Assembly (NCBI RefSeq): GCF_965661665.1
Contig: NZ_CBFIEO010000011.1
Span: forward strand, 1 to 64,000
Reading direction: 5' to 3'
Origin: Cognatiyoonia sp965661665
GTDB taxonomy: Bacteria > Pseudomonadota > Alphaproteobacteria > Rhodobacterales > Rhodobacteraceae
Length of the DNA stretch: 64,000 nucleotides
Below, piece after piece: positions 43,630 through 53,007 of the stretch. The translations under genes were made by a program, and so were the position numbers. How positions within the stretch are numbered: position 1 is the stretch's first letter; every line of letters begins with the position of its first letter. The notes beneath the pieces are model-generated. The model was not told the DNA's origin. It made no database searches and saw only the letters and a list, made by a program, of their open reading frames with translations.

Positions 43630-45438
43630 ATGACAAAAGCATATGAATACGAGACGCATGAGTATGACGTCGTTGTCGTAGGTGCCGGTGGTGCGGGTTT
43701 GCGCGCCACGCTGGGCATGGCGGAGCAGGGGCTGCGCACGGCCTGTATCTCCAAAGTGTTCCCGACACGCTCCCACACGGTTGCCGCACAAGGCGGTATC
43801 GCGGCGTCCTTGGGCAACATGGGCCCCGACAGTTGGCAGTGGCACATGTATGACACTGTGAAGGGCTCTGACTGGTTGGGCGACACGGACGCGATGGAAT
43901 ACCTCGCCCGTGAAGCGCCAAAGGCTGTCTATGAATTGGAGCATTACGGCGTTCCCTTCTCCCGCACGGAAGAGGGCAACATCTACCAGCGACCTTTTGG
44001 CGGTCACACCACTGAGTTCGGTGAAGGCCCACCTGTGCAGCGGACCTGTGCCGCGGCGGACCGGACGGGCCACGCGATACTGCACACGCTTTATGGGCAG
44101 TCTGTGAAGCAGCAGGCCGAGTTTTTTATCGAGTATTTTGCGACCGATCTGATCATGTCCGATGATGGTCAGTGTCAAGGTGTTGTTGCGTGGAAGCTTG
44201 ATGACGGCACCATGCATGTCTTTAACGCCAAGACGACCGTTTTGGCCACAGGCGGTTATGGCCGTGCCTATTTCTCCGCCACGTCTGCACACACTTGCAC
44301 CGGCGACGGTGGCGGGATGGTCGCGCGTCAGGGTCTGCCTTTGCAGGATATGGAATTCGTTCAGTTCCATCCAACAGGGATCTACGGCGCGGGCTGTTTG
44401 ATTACTGAGGGTGCGCGTGGCGAAGGCGGATACCTCACCAACTCAGAAGGTGAGCGGTTTATGGAGCGGTATGCGCCGACCTATAAAGACCTTGCCTCCC
44501 GCGATGTGGTGTCGCGCTGCATGACAATGGAAATCCGTGAAGGGCGCGGTGTCGGTGCCGATGGCGATCACATCCACCTCCATCTCAACCACTTGCCGCC
44601 AGAGACGCTTGATCTACGGTTGCCGGGCATTTCGGAAAGCGCGCGCATCTTTGCGGGTGTCGATCTGACGAAAGAGCCAATCCCTGTATTGCCGACCGTG
44701 CATTACAATATGGGCGGCATTCCAACGAACTATTGGGGTGAGGTGTTGAACCCGAACTCCAAGGATGAGGATGCGATTGTTCCTGGCTTGATGGCGGTTG
44801 GTGAGGCTGGCTGTGCCTCCGTCCACGGGGCGAACCGTTTGGGGTCAAACTCCCTCATCGACCTCGTGGTCTTTGGCCGTGCGGCCGCGATTAAAGCTGG
44901 CGAAGTAGTTGATGCGGACGCACCGAACCCAACCCTAAACCAAGCGTCTGTCGACGCGGCGTTCGACCGGTTTGATAACACGCGCTATGCGAAGGGTGAT
45001 ATCTCCACCGCTGAGCTGCGCCTGTCGATGCAAAAGGCAATGCAGAAAGACGCGGCGGTGTTCCGGACGGATAAGACGCTCGCCGAAGGTGTCAAAGAGA
45101 TGAACAAGATCGCGGATCAGATGCCGCAGATAAAAGTCACAGATCGGTCGATGGTATGGAACTCCGACTTGATGGAGACGCTTGAACTGGGCAACCTGAT
45201 GCCCAACGCGTTGGCCACTATTGTTGGTGCTGAAGCGCGGAAGGAAAGCCGCGGCGCGCATGCGCATGAGGACTATCCCGAGCGGGATGATGAGAACTGG
45301 CGTAAGCATTCGCTTATCTGGTTCAAAGGCAACAAATCAAAAATCGGATACCGCGGCGTTCACCTGAACCCACTTACCAGCCATAATGAGGGGGGTATCG
45401 ATCTTAAAAAGATCGCACCTAAGGCGAGGGTATATTGA
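43630..45438 (+). CDS. sdhA: Succinate dehydrogenase flavoprotein subunit
   Basis: The 602-residue flavoprotein binds FAD covalently at His49 in RSHTVAAQGGIAA, after the GAGGAGLRAT dinucleotide motif. The catalytic segment QFHPTGIYG and the C-terminal DYPERDDENWRKHS are typical. It oxidises succinate to fumarate. The next gene starts within its stop codon (TGATG). sdhB follows only after 2.4 kb of other genes. Confidence 0.97.
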   Translation: MTKAYEYETHEYDVVVVGAGGAGLRATLGMAEQGLRTACISKVFPTRSHTVAAQGGIAASLGNMGPDSWQWHMYDTVKGSDWLGDTDAMEYLAREAPKAVYELEHYGVPFSRTEEGNIYQRPFGGHTTEFGEGPPVQRTCAAADRTGHAILHTLYGQSVKQQAEFFIEYFATDLIMSDDGQCQGVVAWKLDDGTMHVFNAKTTVLATGGYGRAYFSATSAHTCTGDGGGMVARQGLPLQDMEFVQFHPTGIYGAGCLITEGARGEGGYLTNSEGERFMERYAPTYKDLASRDVVSRCMTMEIREGRGVGADGDHIHLHLNHLPPETLDLRLPGISESARIFAGVDLTKEPIPVLPTVHYNMGGIPTNYWGEVLNPNSKDEDAIVPGLMAVGEAGCASVHGANRLGSNSLIDLVVFGRAAAIKAGEVVDADAPNPTLNQASVDAAFDRFDNTRYAKGDISTAELRLSMQKAMQKDAAVFRTDKTLAEGVKEMNKIADQMPQIKVTDRSMVWNSDLMETLELGNLMPNALATIVGAEARKESRGAHAHEDYPERDDENWRKHSLIWFKGNKSKIGYRGVHLNPLTSHNEGGIDLKKIAPKARVY

Positions 45439-45869
45439 TGTGCGGCATTATTTTGATGGGATGTGCAACCTTGGCGCTGGGTGGCTGCAATTTGGGCAGC
45501 TTGACCCCAGTGAACGCCACATTTGAGGAGCAGAGGATACTGATCCCCCAATGTGCGCGAGAGATTGGGGTCCCGTCGGATAGTGCTTTTGTTGTTGAAG
45601 AGACCAACGTTGCAGGTGGTGTGGACCTGACCGTTCAAGCGGGACTAAACGTGAGCCAAGACATGGCAAACAAGGTCAATGCCTGTAAGAACGACAAGCT
45701 GTTGTCGCTGGCCACGGGCAAGATTGAGAGCATAGACGCCGCGGCACAGTTTACCTCGGTCGGGTATCGCCGACCGAACAGCCTGATGGTGCCGCAGCCG
45801 TCCGGCCAATTTTGCCCAGTGGGTCGCGCGGTGATGTTTGCGGGCAGCTCTTACTGTTTGAAGAACTGA
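45438..45869 (+). CDS. Hypothetical lipoprotein after sdhA
   Basis: The 143-residue protein has a lipobox LGGC near residue 17 and no recognised domain. The mature part has several cysteines (LIPQCAREIG, NACKND, GQFCPVG, SYCLKN). ATG 45438 overlaps the sdhA stop; it is coupled to the following lipoprotein in the same way. Small proteins occur here in related genomes, as far as I recall. Function unknown. Confidence 0.7.
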   Translation: MCGIILMGCATLALGGCNLGSLTPVNATFEEQRILIPQCAREIGVPSDSAFVVEETNVAGGVDLTVQAGLNVSQDMANKVNACKNDKLLSLATGKIESIDAAAQFTSVGYRRPNSLMVPQPSGQFCPVGRAVMFAGSSYCLKN

Positions 45870-46153
45870 TGCGTTGGTTCGCGGTTCTTGCAGCGATGGC
45901 GGTGACAGCCTGCACACTGATTGACCCCAACCACGCGGCGGACCGGTGTGAAGAGCGGGCGCGCGCCGCTCAAGGCCCTGAAGCATGGGTTGAGATTGGC
46001 GCAAACAGTTCGTCAGGCACCTTTGCCAGTGGCAATATTAGCGTCAGCAGCGATTTCTTGCGCGGCCTTGACCCTGTCGCAGTCTATGAGCGATGCGTGT
46101 TCGAGCTTACCGGCGAACTCCCCATCCGACCGCCTGTGCTGCGGGATCTTTAG
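45869..46153 (+). CDS. Small lipoprotein of the sdhA-sdhB interval
   Basis: The 94-residue protein has lipobox VTAC at about residue 15 and a mature part with SVSSDFLRGLDPVAVYERCVF. Two or three cysteines could form a disulfide. ATG 45869 shares a base with the previous stop (TGATG). The position suggests co-transcription with sdhA. Function unknown. Confidence 0.7.
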   Translation: MRWFAVLAAMAVTACTLIDPNHAADRCEERARAAQGPEAWVEIGANSSSGTFASGNISVSSDFLRGLDPVAVYERCVFELTGELPIRPPVLRDL

Positions 46154-46167
46154 GCGGGCGCACTTGA

Positions 46168-46781
46168 ATGCCGATATACAAGACTGATGTCGGCCTAATT
46201 TATTTTTCACATGTTCCGAAATGTGCGGGCACTTCGGTTACAGAGTACCTTTAAGCGCGATTTGGAGCGCCTGCGTTTGAGGATTGGGCATATTTCAGGG
46301 ATGCCGCTGCTCACCCGTGGACCCACACGTCCCACCAACACGTGACGATAGAAGCGCGGGATCGGCTTTTCCCTCCTTCCTTCTTTGATTTTGAGTTTGC
46401 AGTCGTGCGCAATCCGATCAAGCGGCTAGCAAGTGTTTATGGATTCCAAAAGCAAAACCAAAAGACGATTGGGCATCTTACGTCATTTAGCGGCTGGTTG
46501 AAACGGTTGCCCAAGGTTCTTGAAGATGCGCCATACACTTTTGATGGCCATGCTCTACCGAAAATTAAGTTCGATTCAGACGAAGTGACCGTGTTTCGTC
46601 TGGAAGACGGCTTGGAAGCGGTTGAGCATTGTTTGGACGACAGTTTTGGGGTGTACGCAGGAATGCTCGATTTTTGGGGCATGCCAAGAAAGCGAAGAAG
46701 TCCGTTCGGGTTTCAGCAAGCGATGAAGCCTTGATCCGTGAGATTTATCGGGCTGATTTCGAACGATTTGGCTATGATTGA
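46168..46781 (+). pseudogene. Sulfotransferase-family protein, disrupted
   Basis: From ATG 46168 the product has the 5'-phosphosulfate loop HVPKCAGTSV and meets TAA at 46252-46254 (codon 29). It continues in frame with VVRNPIKRLASVYGFQ, the 3'-phosphate site. Near 46685 the frame shifts; the other frame supplies the C-terminal EIYRADFERFGYD and its stop at 46779-46781. Two lesions make it non-functional. Intact relatives transfer sulfate from PAPS to a carbohydrate. It interrupts the sdhA-sdhB interval. Confidence 0.8.
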
Positions 46782-47706
46782 CCGGAGACGACCGGTGCGA
46801 TTGCAGCTTCCTTGCCCGCCACCGTCAGAGAAGGGCGCACGGGGTGATTTCTATTTCGGTCCGTCTCTTGCCGCTGCGTTAGAGCGTCAGGACCATCCAG
46901 CATACCTGAGTTTTCAAAGGCGTGGTGACAGTTTGATCGAGCGGTTGGCGCATTTTCGACGAGTGCGCAGCGAATCCTTTCCCGATGACTGTATTGACCT
47001 GATCTTGCGTGGAAAGAGATATGCGCGGCCCAAATCGGACCGGTCTGCGCTTATGTGGTTGATTTCGCAAAGCGACACTTTTGGAGAGCGGGAGACGAAG
47101 CAGTACGTCCATATTTTTATGGCATCTGAGAAATCCCTACCGCTCGTTCGGTCCATGAACAGTGCGGCGGAGCTTTTATTGCAAGGCACGGATCCGGCGC
47201 ATTTCTATCCCACGGACGAACTATCTGAGCCATTTGTCGTATTTGTTGGGAACCGAAAAAAGACGGAGCCTCGCCCTATAGTGAAAGCAAGCGTTAGTGC
47301 AGGATTCGACGTCAAAGTTCGGCGGCAAAATTGGGACAAGGTGGCCGGCGTCAACTATATGGGGCGTCATGTTCCGAACAGTGAACTGCGGTCAGTCTAT
47401 GGGGCGGCTGGGGTGGTTTTGAATGACCACTGTGCGGGGATGCGGGAGCATCACTTTGCATCAAACCGCGTGTTCGACGTGCTAGCGACGGGTCGTCCGG
47501 TCGTAACGGAACAGATGAACGGCATTCCAGATGAATTGCATGGCGGCATCTACATGTATGACCGCCAACTTGATATTGGCAACGCGGTGCAAAAGGCTAT
47601 CGGCGCGGACAAAAGGGAATTGCATAGGATTTCTCAGATCGTTCGCGAGCGGCACATTTTTGACAATCGTGCGCGCGTCATATCAGATGTAATCACAAAA
47701 ATCTGA
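46774..47706 (+). CDS. CgeB-like glycosyltransferase
   Basis: The 310-residue protein resembles glycosyltransferase family 1/CgeB proteins. An N-terminal Rossmann half contains FYFGPSLAAALE. A middle block reads VHIFMASEK then GTDPAHFYP, and the C-terminal donor-binding block is VYGAAGVVLNDHCAGMREHHFASNRVFDVLATGRPVV (shortened here). The start could be GTG 46738 or ATG 46774; both overlap the decayed sulfotransferase. Together they look like a surface-polysaccharide island between sdhA and sdhB. Confidence 0.65.
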   Translation: MIDRRRPVRLQLPCPPPSEKGARGDFYFGPSLAAALERQDHPAYLSFQRRGDSLIERLAHFRRVRSESFPDDCIDLILRGKRYARPKSDRSALMWLISQSDTFGERETKQYVHIFMASEKSLPLVRSMNSAAELLLQGTDPAHFYPTDELSEPFVVFVGNRKKTEPRPIVKASVSAGFDVKVRRQNWDKVAGVNYMGRHVPNSELRSVYGAAGVVLNDHCAGMREHHFASNRVFDVLATGRPVVTEQMNGIPDELHGGIYMYDRQLDIGNAVQKAIGADKRELHRISQIVRERHIFDNRARVISDVITKI

Positions 47707-47709
47707 AAT

Positions 47710-47738
47710 GTGCGCACGTCATTCACAATTGTGATCAC
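47710..47738. promoter_or_regulatory. Candidate operator pair upstream of sdhB
   Basis: GTGATCAC at 47731-47738 has a degenerate palindromic partner GTGCGCAC at 47710-47717, again 21 bp apart and 100 bp before the sdhB start. The displaced sdhB therefore seems to have its own promoter under the same control. Confidence 0.65.
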
Positions 47739-47838
47739 TGGATGCAAAAACCTGCGCAAGCGCGGCATTTTGAACGGGAATTTTGCTTGGATTGCCCCCT
47801 GAATCAAAGTAGGTTCCGCGTAAGCATTAGGTGAGACC

Positions 47839-48618
47839 ATGGTTCAATTCACACTACCCAAAAACTCTCGCATGGTGGTTGGCAAAACATGGCCAAAACC
47901 AGAGGGCGCGACCAATTTGCGGACGGTGAAGATTTATCGTTGGAGCCCTGACGACGATACGAACCCTCGTGTTGATACATACTTCGTCGACATGGACACC
48001 TGCGGTCCGATGATTTTGGACGCACTTATCAAGATCAAGAACGAAATTGACCCGACGCTGACCTTCCGCCGGTCCTGCCGTGAGGGGATTTGTGGGTCTT
48101 GCGCGATGAACATCGACGGGATCAACACCCTGGCCTGTATCTACGGCATCGATGAGGTGAAGGGTGATATCAAGATCAACCCTCTGCCGCATATGCCTGT
48201 CATCAAGGACTTGATACCTGATCTGACGCATTTCTATGCGCAGCACGCCTCCATTATGCCGTGGCTTGAGACCAACTCGAACACGCCTGCGAAGGAATGG
48301 AAGCAGTCGGTTGAAGATCGGGAAAAGCTGGATGGCGGCTATGAGTGTGTGATGTGCGCGTGCTGTTCCACATCTTGCCCGTCCTATTGGTGGAATGGCG
48401 ACAAATACCTTGGGCCAGCGGCCCTTTTGGCGGCGCATCGCTGGTTGGTTGACAGCCGCGATGAGGCGACGGGGGAGCGGTTGGATAACCTTGAAGATCC
48501 GTTCAAGCTATACCGTTGTCACACCATCATGAACTGCGCCAAGACCTGCCCGAAGGGATTAAACCCAGCAAAGGCGATCTCTGAGATCAAGGCGATGATG
48601 GTGGAGCGGATGGTTTAA
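47839..48618 (+). CDS. sdhB: Succinate dehydrogenase iron-sulfur subunit
   Basis: The 259-residue subunit has the [2Fe-2S] motif CREGICGSC and a later cysteine in NTLAC. The C-terminal clusters are CVMCACCSTSCPSYWW and CHTIMNCAKTCPKGLNP. It passes electrons from SdhA to quinone. It is 2.4 kb from sdhA and has a separate promoter with an operator-like pair. Confidence 0.97.
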   Translation: MVQFTLPKNSRMVVGKTWPKPEGATNLRTVKIYRWSPDDDTNPRVDTYFVDMDTCGPMILDALIKIKNEIDPTLTFRRSCREGICGSCAMNIDGINTLACIYGIDEVKGDIKINPLPHMPVIKDLIPDLTHFYAQHASIMPWLETNSNTPAKEWKQSVEDREKLDGGYECVMCACCSTSCPSYWWNGDKYLGPAALLAAHRWLVDSRDEATGERLDNLEDPFKLYRCHTIMNCAKTCPKGLNPAKAISEIKAMMVERMV

Positions 48619-48679
48619 GGCTTTTCAGACGCCGAAACTTCCCCCAGAGTTTGCACATCCTTTAAGTGCGTGATGTGCG

Positions 48680-49525
48680 ATGACTGGTCTGAACCCCCCG
48701 AATGATGCTGACGCGCGGCGGTCTGTGCCGCCTGTGATTTGTTATCCGACGGAAACCCTCCCGGAGCCGGATATGGCTATGTATGCGCGGTTTCGTGAGC
48801 GGTTGGCGACGCTGGATCAAGCAACCTCTGCGCCGCGTGAGGCAGCGGCGATCCGTGTGCCTGCTGGGCATTTCTTGCGGATCAAAAGTGTGGAAGGGCC
48901 ACAGGTTGGCGATTTGAACCTGTTCAACGCCAACAATCTGAATGAGCGGTTTTATTCTGGAAAGACCCGCGCACTGCACGGCACGCACATTACCACGGGG
49001 GAGCGGATGTGGTCGTCTTTCCCGTATTTGCGCCCGATGGCGACCGTTACCGATGATACGCTGGGGTGGTACGGGATGGATACGTTTGGGGGCAGTGTGC
49101 ACGACGTGATTGGGACACGCTGTGATCCCTATACCGGCAACCTGTTGTCGGGCACGCTGTATCACCATTGCTGCCACTCCAACCTGACGCGGGCCTTGGC
49201 AGAGAGTGAGGGGCTATCGCTCACGGAGGCGGAGGCGCTGGTGCATGACGTGCTCAATGTTTTTATGTGCACGGGGTTCACGCGGGACACGGGCCAATAT
49301 TTCATGAAGGCCAGCCCCGTGCGGCCAGGCGATTATCTGGAGCTTTTTGCGGAGATTGATTTGCTTGCCGTGCTAAGCGCTTGTCCCGGTGGCGATTGCA
49401 GCACGACCCATTCAAGCGATGTCGCAAAATGCTATCCGTTGGAGATGGAGGTGTTGAAACCTGTGACCACCGACGGTTGGACGCCGCCGCCGGTGAATGG
49501 CTATGACGGGACGCACGGGACCTAG
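48680..49525 (+). CDS. DUF1989 (urea carboxylase-associated) family protein
   Basis: The 281-residue protein has the DUF1989 pattern: IRVPAGHFLRIKSVEGPQVGDLNLFNA, ALHGTHITTGERMWSSF, then the Cys/His block HDVIGTRCDPY and HHCCHSNLTRAL. In other bacteria such proteins accompany urea amidolyase or glycine-related genes, but the reaction is unknown. Start ATG 48680 is uncertain, since the conserved part begins near residue 57. It converges on deoD and overlaps its end by 4 bp. Confidence 0.78.
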   Translation: MTGLNPPNDADARRSVPPVICYPTETLPEPDMAMYARFRERLATLDQATSAPREAAAIRVPAGHFLRIKSVEGPQVGDLNLFNANNLNERFYSGKTRALHGTHITTGERMWSSFPYLRPMATVTDDTLGWYGMDTFGGSVHDVIGTRCDPYTGNLLSGTLYHHCCHSNLTRALAESEGLSLTEAEALVHDVLNVFMCTGFTRDTGQYFMKASPVRPGDYLELFAEIDLLAVLSACPGGDCSTTHSSDVAKCYPLEMEVLKPVTTDGWTPPPVNGYDGTHGT

Positions 49526-50226
49526 GCGAAGGCCGCTTCCAACGCGATTTCTACCATATCCCCGAAGGAGCGTTCGCGGTCCTTGGATGGTAGGGCTTCG
49601 TGCGTTAGAAGATGGTCGCTGACGGTGAGCACGGCAAGGGCGCGGCGGTTGTAGCGGGCGGCGAGGTTGTAAAGCTCCGCACATTCCATTTCGACGGCAA
49701 GGATGCCGTGGCGTGTCATTTGTTCGTTGAGGTCAGGGCGTTCGTCATAAAACACATCGGCAGAATAGATGCCGCCGACGTGGACTGGGGAAGGTTTTTT
49801 TTCAGCTGCATGGAAGGCTTTGTGCAGAAGGTCAAAGTCAGCGGAGGGGGCGAAGTTTAGTTCCTTGAACATGCCGATGGAGGGTGTGGAAAGTGTGGAG
49901 GATGTGGTGGCCAAGATCACATCGCGGATTTTGACCTTTTCCTGCATGGCGCCGCAGGATCCGATGCGGATGAGCGTTTTGGCGTCATAATCCTTGATCA
50001 ATTCGTTCACGTAGATCGACAGCGACGGCATCCCCATGCCGGAGCCTTGGATCGTGACGTGATTGCCGTTCCATGTGCCGGTGAAGCCCAACATGCCACG
50101 CACTTCGTTGATGCATTTAACGTCCTTAAGAAACGTCTCTGCCGCCCATTTCGCGCGGTAGGGGTCGCCAGGGAGCAAGACAGTCTCTGCGATTTCGTCG
50201 GGTTTGGCGCCGATATGAATGCTCAT
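49522..50226 (-). CDS. deoD: Purine nucleoside phosphorylase DeoD type
   Basis: The 234-residue protein has the DeoD start SIHIGAKPDEIAETVLLPGDPYRA, GSGMGMPSLSIYV and the phosphate/substrate block IRIGSCGA. VEMECAELY (ribose contact) and SDHLLTHEAL follow. It splits purine nucleosides with phosphate. ATG 50226 is used as the family start. It shares a few bases with the start of the divergent DUF4329 pseudogene. Confidence 0.92.
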   Translation of the reverse strand: MSIHIGAKPDEIAETVLLPGDPYRAKWAAETFLKDVKCINEVRGMLGFTGTWNGNHVTIQGSGMGMPSLSIYVNELIKDYDAKTLIRIGSCGAMQEKVKIRDVILATTSSTLSTPSIGMFKELNFAPSADFDLLHKAFHAAEKKPSPVHVGGIYSADVFYDERPDLNEQMTRHGILAVEMECAELYNLAARYNRRALAVLTVSDHLLTHEALPSKDRERSFGDMVEIALEAAFA

Positions 50227-50903
50227 CTTGCTTTTCCTTGTGCATGGGGCGTTTGCACGCAAATGTCACTCAATTGCTGCGCTTTGGCAATCGGGCAGAG
50301 GGATCATTGGTGCGTTATCTCACTTCATTCTTTTTGGTATTTCGGCCTGTGCGCCGACGGTCAGTGTGCCGACGCTCCCCCAGAAGAGCGGGATGGTGCC
50401 CGCGCGTCCGCAGGAACGTTCTGTGATGTCGGCCAGTCAGTGCGCGCAGGAGGTTGCGCTGGTGCGGTCGCTGTTTGCGCAGCTACAGCCCATCTCCATC
50501 CAAACCAGCGCGGGGTATTGCGGGCTGATCGGGTTTGATGCGTTTGGAGCGCTGATCGCAACGCGGGCCGAGCGGGGTTATGCGGCGAACTGCGCGATTC
50601 AGGGGCAGGGGCGGATTGAAGTTGTGACGGCGTCCTACCATACGCACGGCGCATTCTTGACCGACTTCTTCAATGAATTGCCGAGCGTCACGGATGTCGA
50701 AGGTGATGAGGCGGACGGGATTGAAGGCTATATTGCAACGCCGGGGGCGGCGGCTGTGTCACGTCGACAGTTCAGAGCGGGTGATGAGCCAGTTGTGTGG
50801 GTCGGGCTGTTTGCCCAGTGATCCACGACTGATCCCAGGCGAGGGTGGGCTGGTCGCGCAGAGCTATACCTATTCAGAGCTGGCGTGGCGGTTGAGCTTC
50901 TAG
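50219..50903 (+). pseudogene. DUF4329-type exported protein, frameshifted
   Basis: The 5' frame carries ISACAPTVSVPTLP (lipobox-like) and the DUF4329 core GYCGLIGFDAFGALIAT, ASYHTHGAFLTDFFNELPS and DEADGIEGYIATPG. Just after this, near 50745, the frame changes. The family's C-terminus (GRRLCHVDSSERVMSQLC, YTYSELAWRLSF) lies in another frame and stops at 50903. The start is also unclear. Intact members may be secreted effectors or toxin-like domains. One base change would restore the product. Confidence 0.7.
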
Positions 50904-52871
50904 TTACTCCGCCGCCATCGCGCTGGGGTCAACCAAAGTGACGATGTCGCCCATGATCTTGTTGAGCTCAAAGTCTTTTGGTGTGTAGACCTTGGCCACG
51001 CCCATCGCGCGGAGCTTTTCAGCGTCTTCATCTGGAATAATCCCGCCAGCGATGACAGGGATGTGGACCAGACCTGCCGCGCGCATCTGATCCATGAAGT
51101 TCGCAATCAGTGGGATGTGAGAGCCGGAGAGGATCGACAGGCCGATGACATGCGCCTCATCCTTTTTGGCGGCCTCAACCAGTTCTTCGGGCGTCAGTCG
51201 AATGCCCTCATAGGTGATTTCCATGCCGCAATCGCGGGCGCGGGCGGCGATTTGTTCTGCGCCGTTGGAATGTCCGTCAAGGCCCGGCTTGCCAACTAAA
51301 AACTTCAGGCGGCGACCAAGCGCTTTGCTGACCGCGTCGACTTGATCGCGGATCTCATCAAGACCTTCGGTGCGGTTTGATGGGTTCGCGCTGACCCCTG
51401 TTGGAGCGCGGTATTGACCGAAGACGCCGCGCACAACATTGGCCCATTCGCCGGTGGTCACGCCGACTTTGGCGCATTGGATCGACGGGACCATGATGTT
51501 GCTGCCGTCTTTTGCGGCGTCACACAGGCTGGCGAGGGCGCTAGTGACATCCTCTTCATTCCGGTCGGCCTTCCATGCGGTGAGGCGTTTGAGTTGGTCC
51601 GCCTCCGCTTTCGCGTCTGCGACCATGATGGCGTCGTCGCCCGCGGTCAGGGGGGAGGCTTCGCCAGCTTGCCATTTGTTCACGCCGACGACCGTTGTAT
51701 CACCTGTTTCGATGCCGCCGATTCGGTCGGAGTTTGATTCCACCAAGCGGCCTTTCATATAAGCGATCGCCCCAACAGCACCGCCCATACCATCGATCTG
51801 CTTGAGTTCAGCGCGCGCGCCGTCCTTGAGAGCGTTCACTTTGCGATCGATTGCTGGATTTTCATCGAAGAGGTCATCGTATTCGAGAAGGTCAGTTTCA
51901 TATGCCAGAATTTGCTGCATCCGAAGCGACCATTGCTGGTCCCATGGGCGGGGCAGGCCGAGCGCTTCATTCCACGCAGGTAGCTGGACGGCGCGGGCGC
52001 GGGCTTTTTTGGAGAGTGTCACTGCCAACATCTCGATCAAGATGCGGTAGACGTTGTTTTCAGGCTGTTGTTCGGTCAGGCCGAGGGAGTTTACCTGAAC
52101 GCCATAGCGGAAGCGGCGGAATTTTGGGTCTTCGACGCCGTAGCGGTCTTGGCAAATCTCGTCCCAAAGCTCCACAAAGGCGCGCATTTTGCATAGCTCA
52201 GTGACAAAGCGGATGCCTGCGTTCACGAAGAAGGAGATGCGACCCACCATCGCTGGGAAGTTTTCGGCAGGTACTTTGTCTTTCAGATCATCCAGAACGG
52301 CTGTGGCGGTCGCAAGGGCGAAGGCAAGTTCCTGTTCCGGTGTCGCGCCAGCCTCTTGCAAGTGGTAGGAACAGACGTTCATTGGGTTCCATTTTGGCAG
52401 ATGCTCACGCGTGTAGGCGGCGACGTCTGTGATCATGCGTAGGGATGGCTCCGGCGGGCAGATGTAGGTGCCGCGGGAGAGGTATTCCTTGATGATGTCG
52501 TTTTGCACCGTGCCTTGCAGTTTCGAGACATCAGCACCCTGTTCTTCGGCCACGGCGATATAAAGGGCGAGCAGCCAAGGCGCGGTCGCGTTGATCGTCA
52601 TGGAGGTGTTCATCTGCTCCAACGGGATATCGTTGAAAAGCGTGCGCATGTCGCCGAGGTGGCAGACCGGGACGCCCACCTTGCCCACTTCACCTGCGGC
52701 CAGCTGATGATCGCTGTCATAGCCCGTCTGCGTGGGCAGATCGAACGCCACGGAAAGGCCGGTTTGACCTTTGGCCAAGTTGCCGCGGTAGAGCGCGTTT
52801 GAGGCCGCAGCGGTGGAATGGCCAGCATAAGTTCTAAAGAGCCATGGGCGATCTTTCTGCGTCTGCGACAT
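50904..52871 (-). CDS. ecm: Ethylmalonyl-CoA mutase (B12-dependent)
   Basis: The 655-residue mutase has the TIM-barrel CoA domain (RTYAGHSTAAASNALYRG, FDLPTQTGYDSD). The C-terminal cobalamin domain has the base-off motif GLDGHSNGAEQI and then LSILSGSHIPL. Its pattern matches the Rhodobacter/Methylobacterium ethylmalonyl-CoA mutase rather than methylmalonyl-CoA mutase. It converts (2R)-ethylmalonyl-CoA to (2S)-methylsuccinyl-CoA. It faces away from the acyltransferase gene, with ccr beyond it. Confidence 0.92.
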   Translation of the reverse strand: MSQTQKDRPWLFRTYAGHSTAAASNALYRGNLAKGQTGLSVAFDLPTQTGYDSDHQLAAGEVGKVGVPVCHLGDMRTLFNDIPLEQMNTSMTINATAPWLLALYIAVAEEQGADVSKLQGTVQNDIIKEYLSRGTYICPPEPSLRMITDVAAYTREHLPKWNPMNVCSYHLQEAGATPEQELAFALATATAVLDDLKDKVPAENFPAMVGRISFFVNAGIRFVTELCKMRAFVELWDEICQDRYGVEDPKFRRFRYGVQVNSLGLTEQQPENNVYRILIEMLAVTLSKKARARAVQLPAWNEALGLPRPWDQQWSLRMQQILAYETDLLEYDDLFDENPAIDRKVNALKDGARAELKQIDGMGGAVGAIAYMKGRLVESNSDRIGGIETGDTTVVGVNKWQAGEASPLTAGDDAIMVADAKAEADQLKRLTAWKADRNEEDVTSALASLCDAAKDGSNIMVPSIQCAKVGVTTGEWANVVRGVFGQYRAPTGVSANPSNRTEGLDEIRDQVDAVSKALGRRLKFLVGKPGLDGHSNGAEQIAARARDCGMEITYEGIRLTPEELVEAAKKDEAHVIGLSILSGSHIPLIANFMDQMRAAGLVHIPVIAGGIIPDEDAEKLRAMGVAKVYTPKDFELNKIMGDIVTLVDPSAMAAE

Positions 52872-53007
52872 CCGGGACCCCTCGAATCTTAGTGAGTAAT
52901 TTTATTTCGCAAGTTTGGGTTTACAGGACATTATTGGTCTCTGTCAATTCGCTGCGCTGCGGCATGAGGGGATTTACGCTGCGCGCTTTCCCTGTCAGGG
53001 TCGCGCA

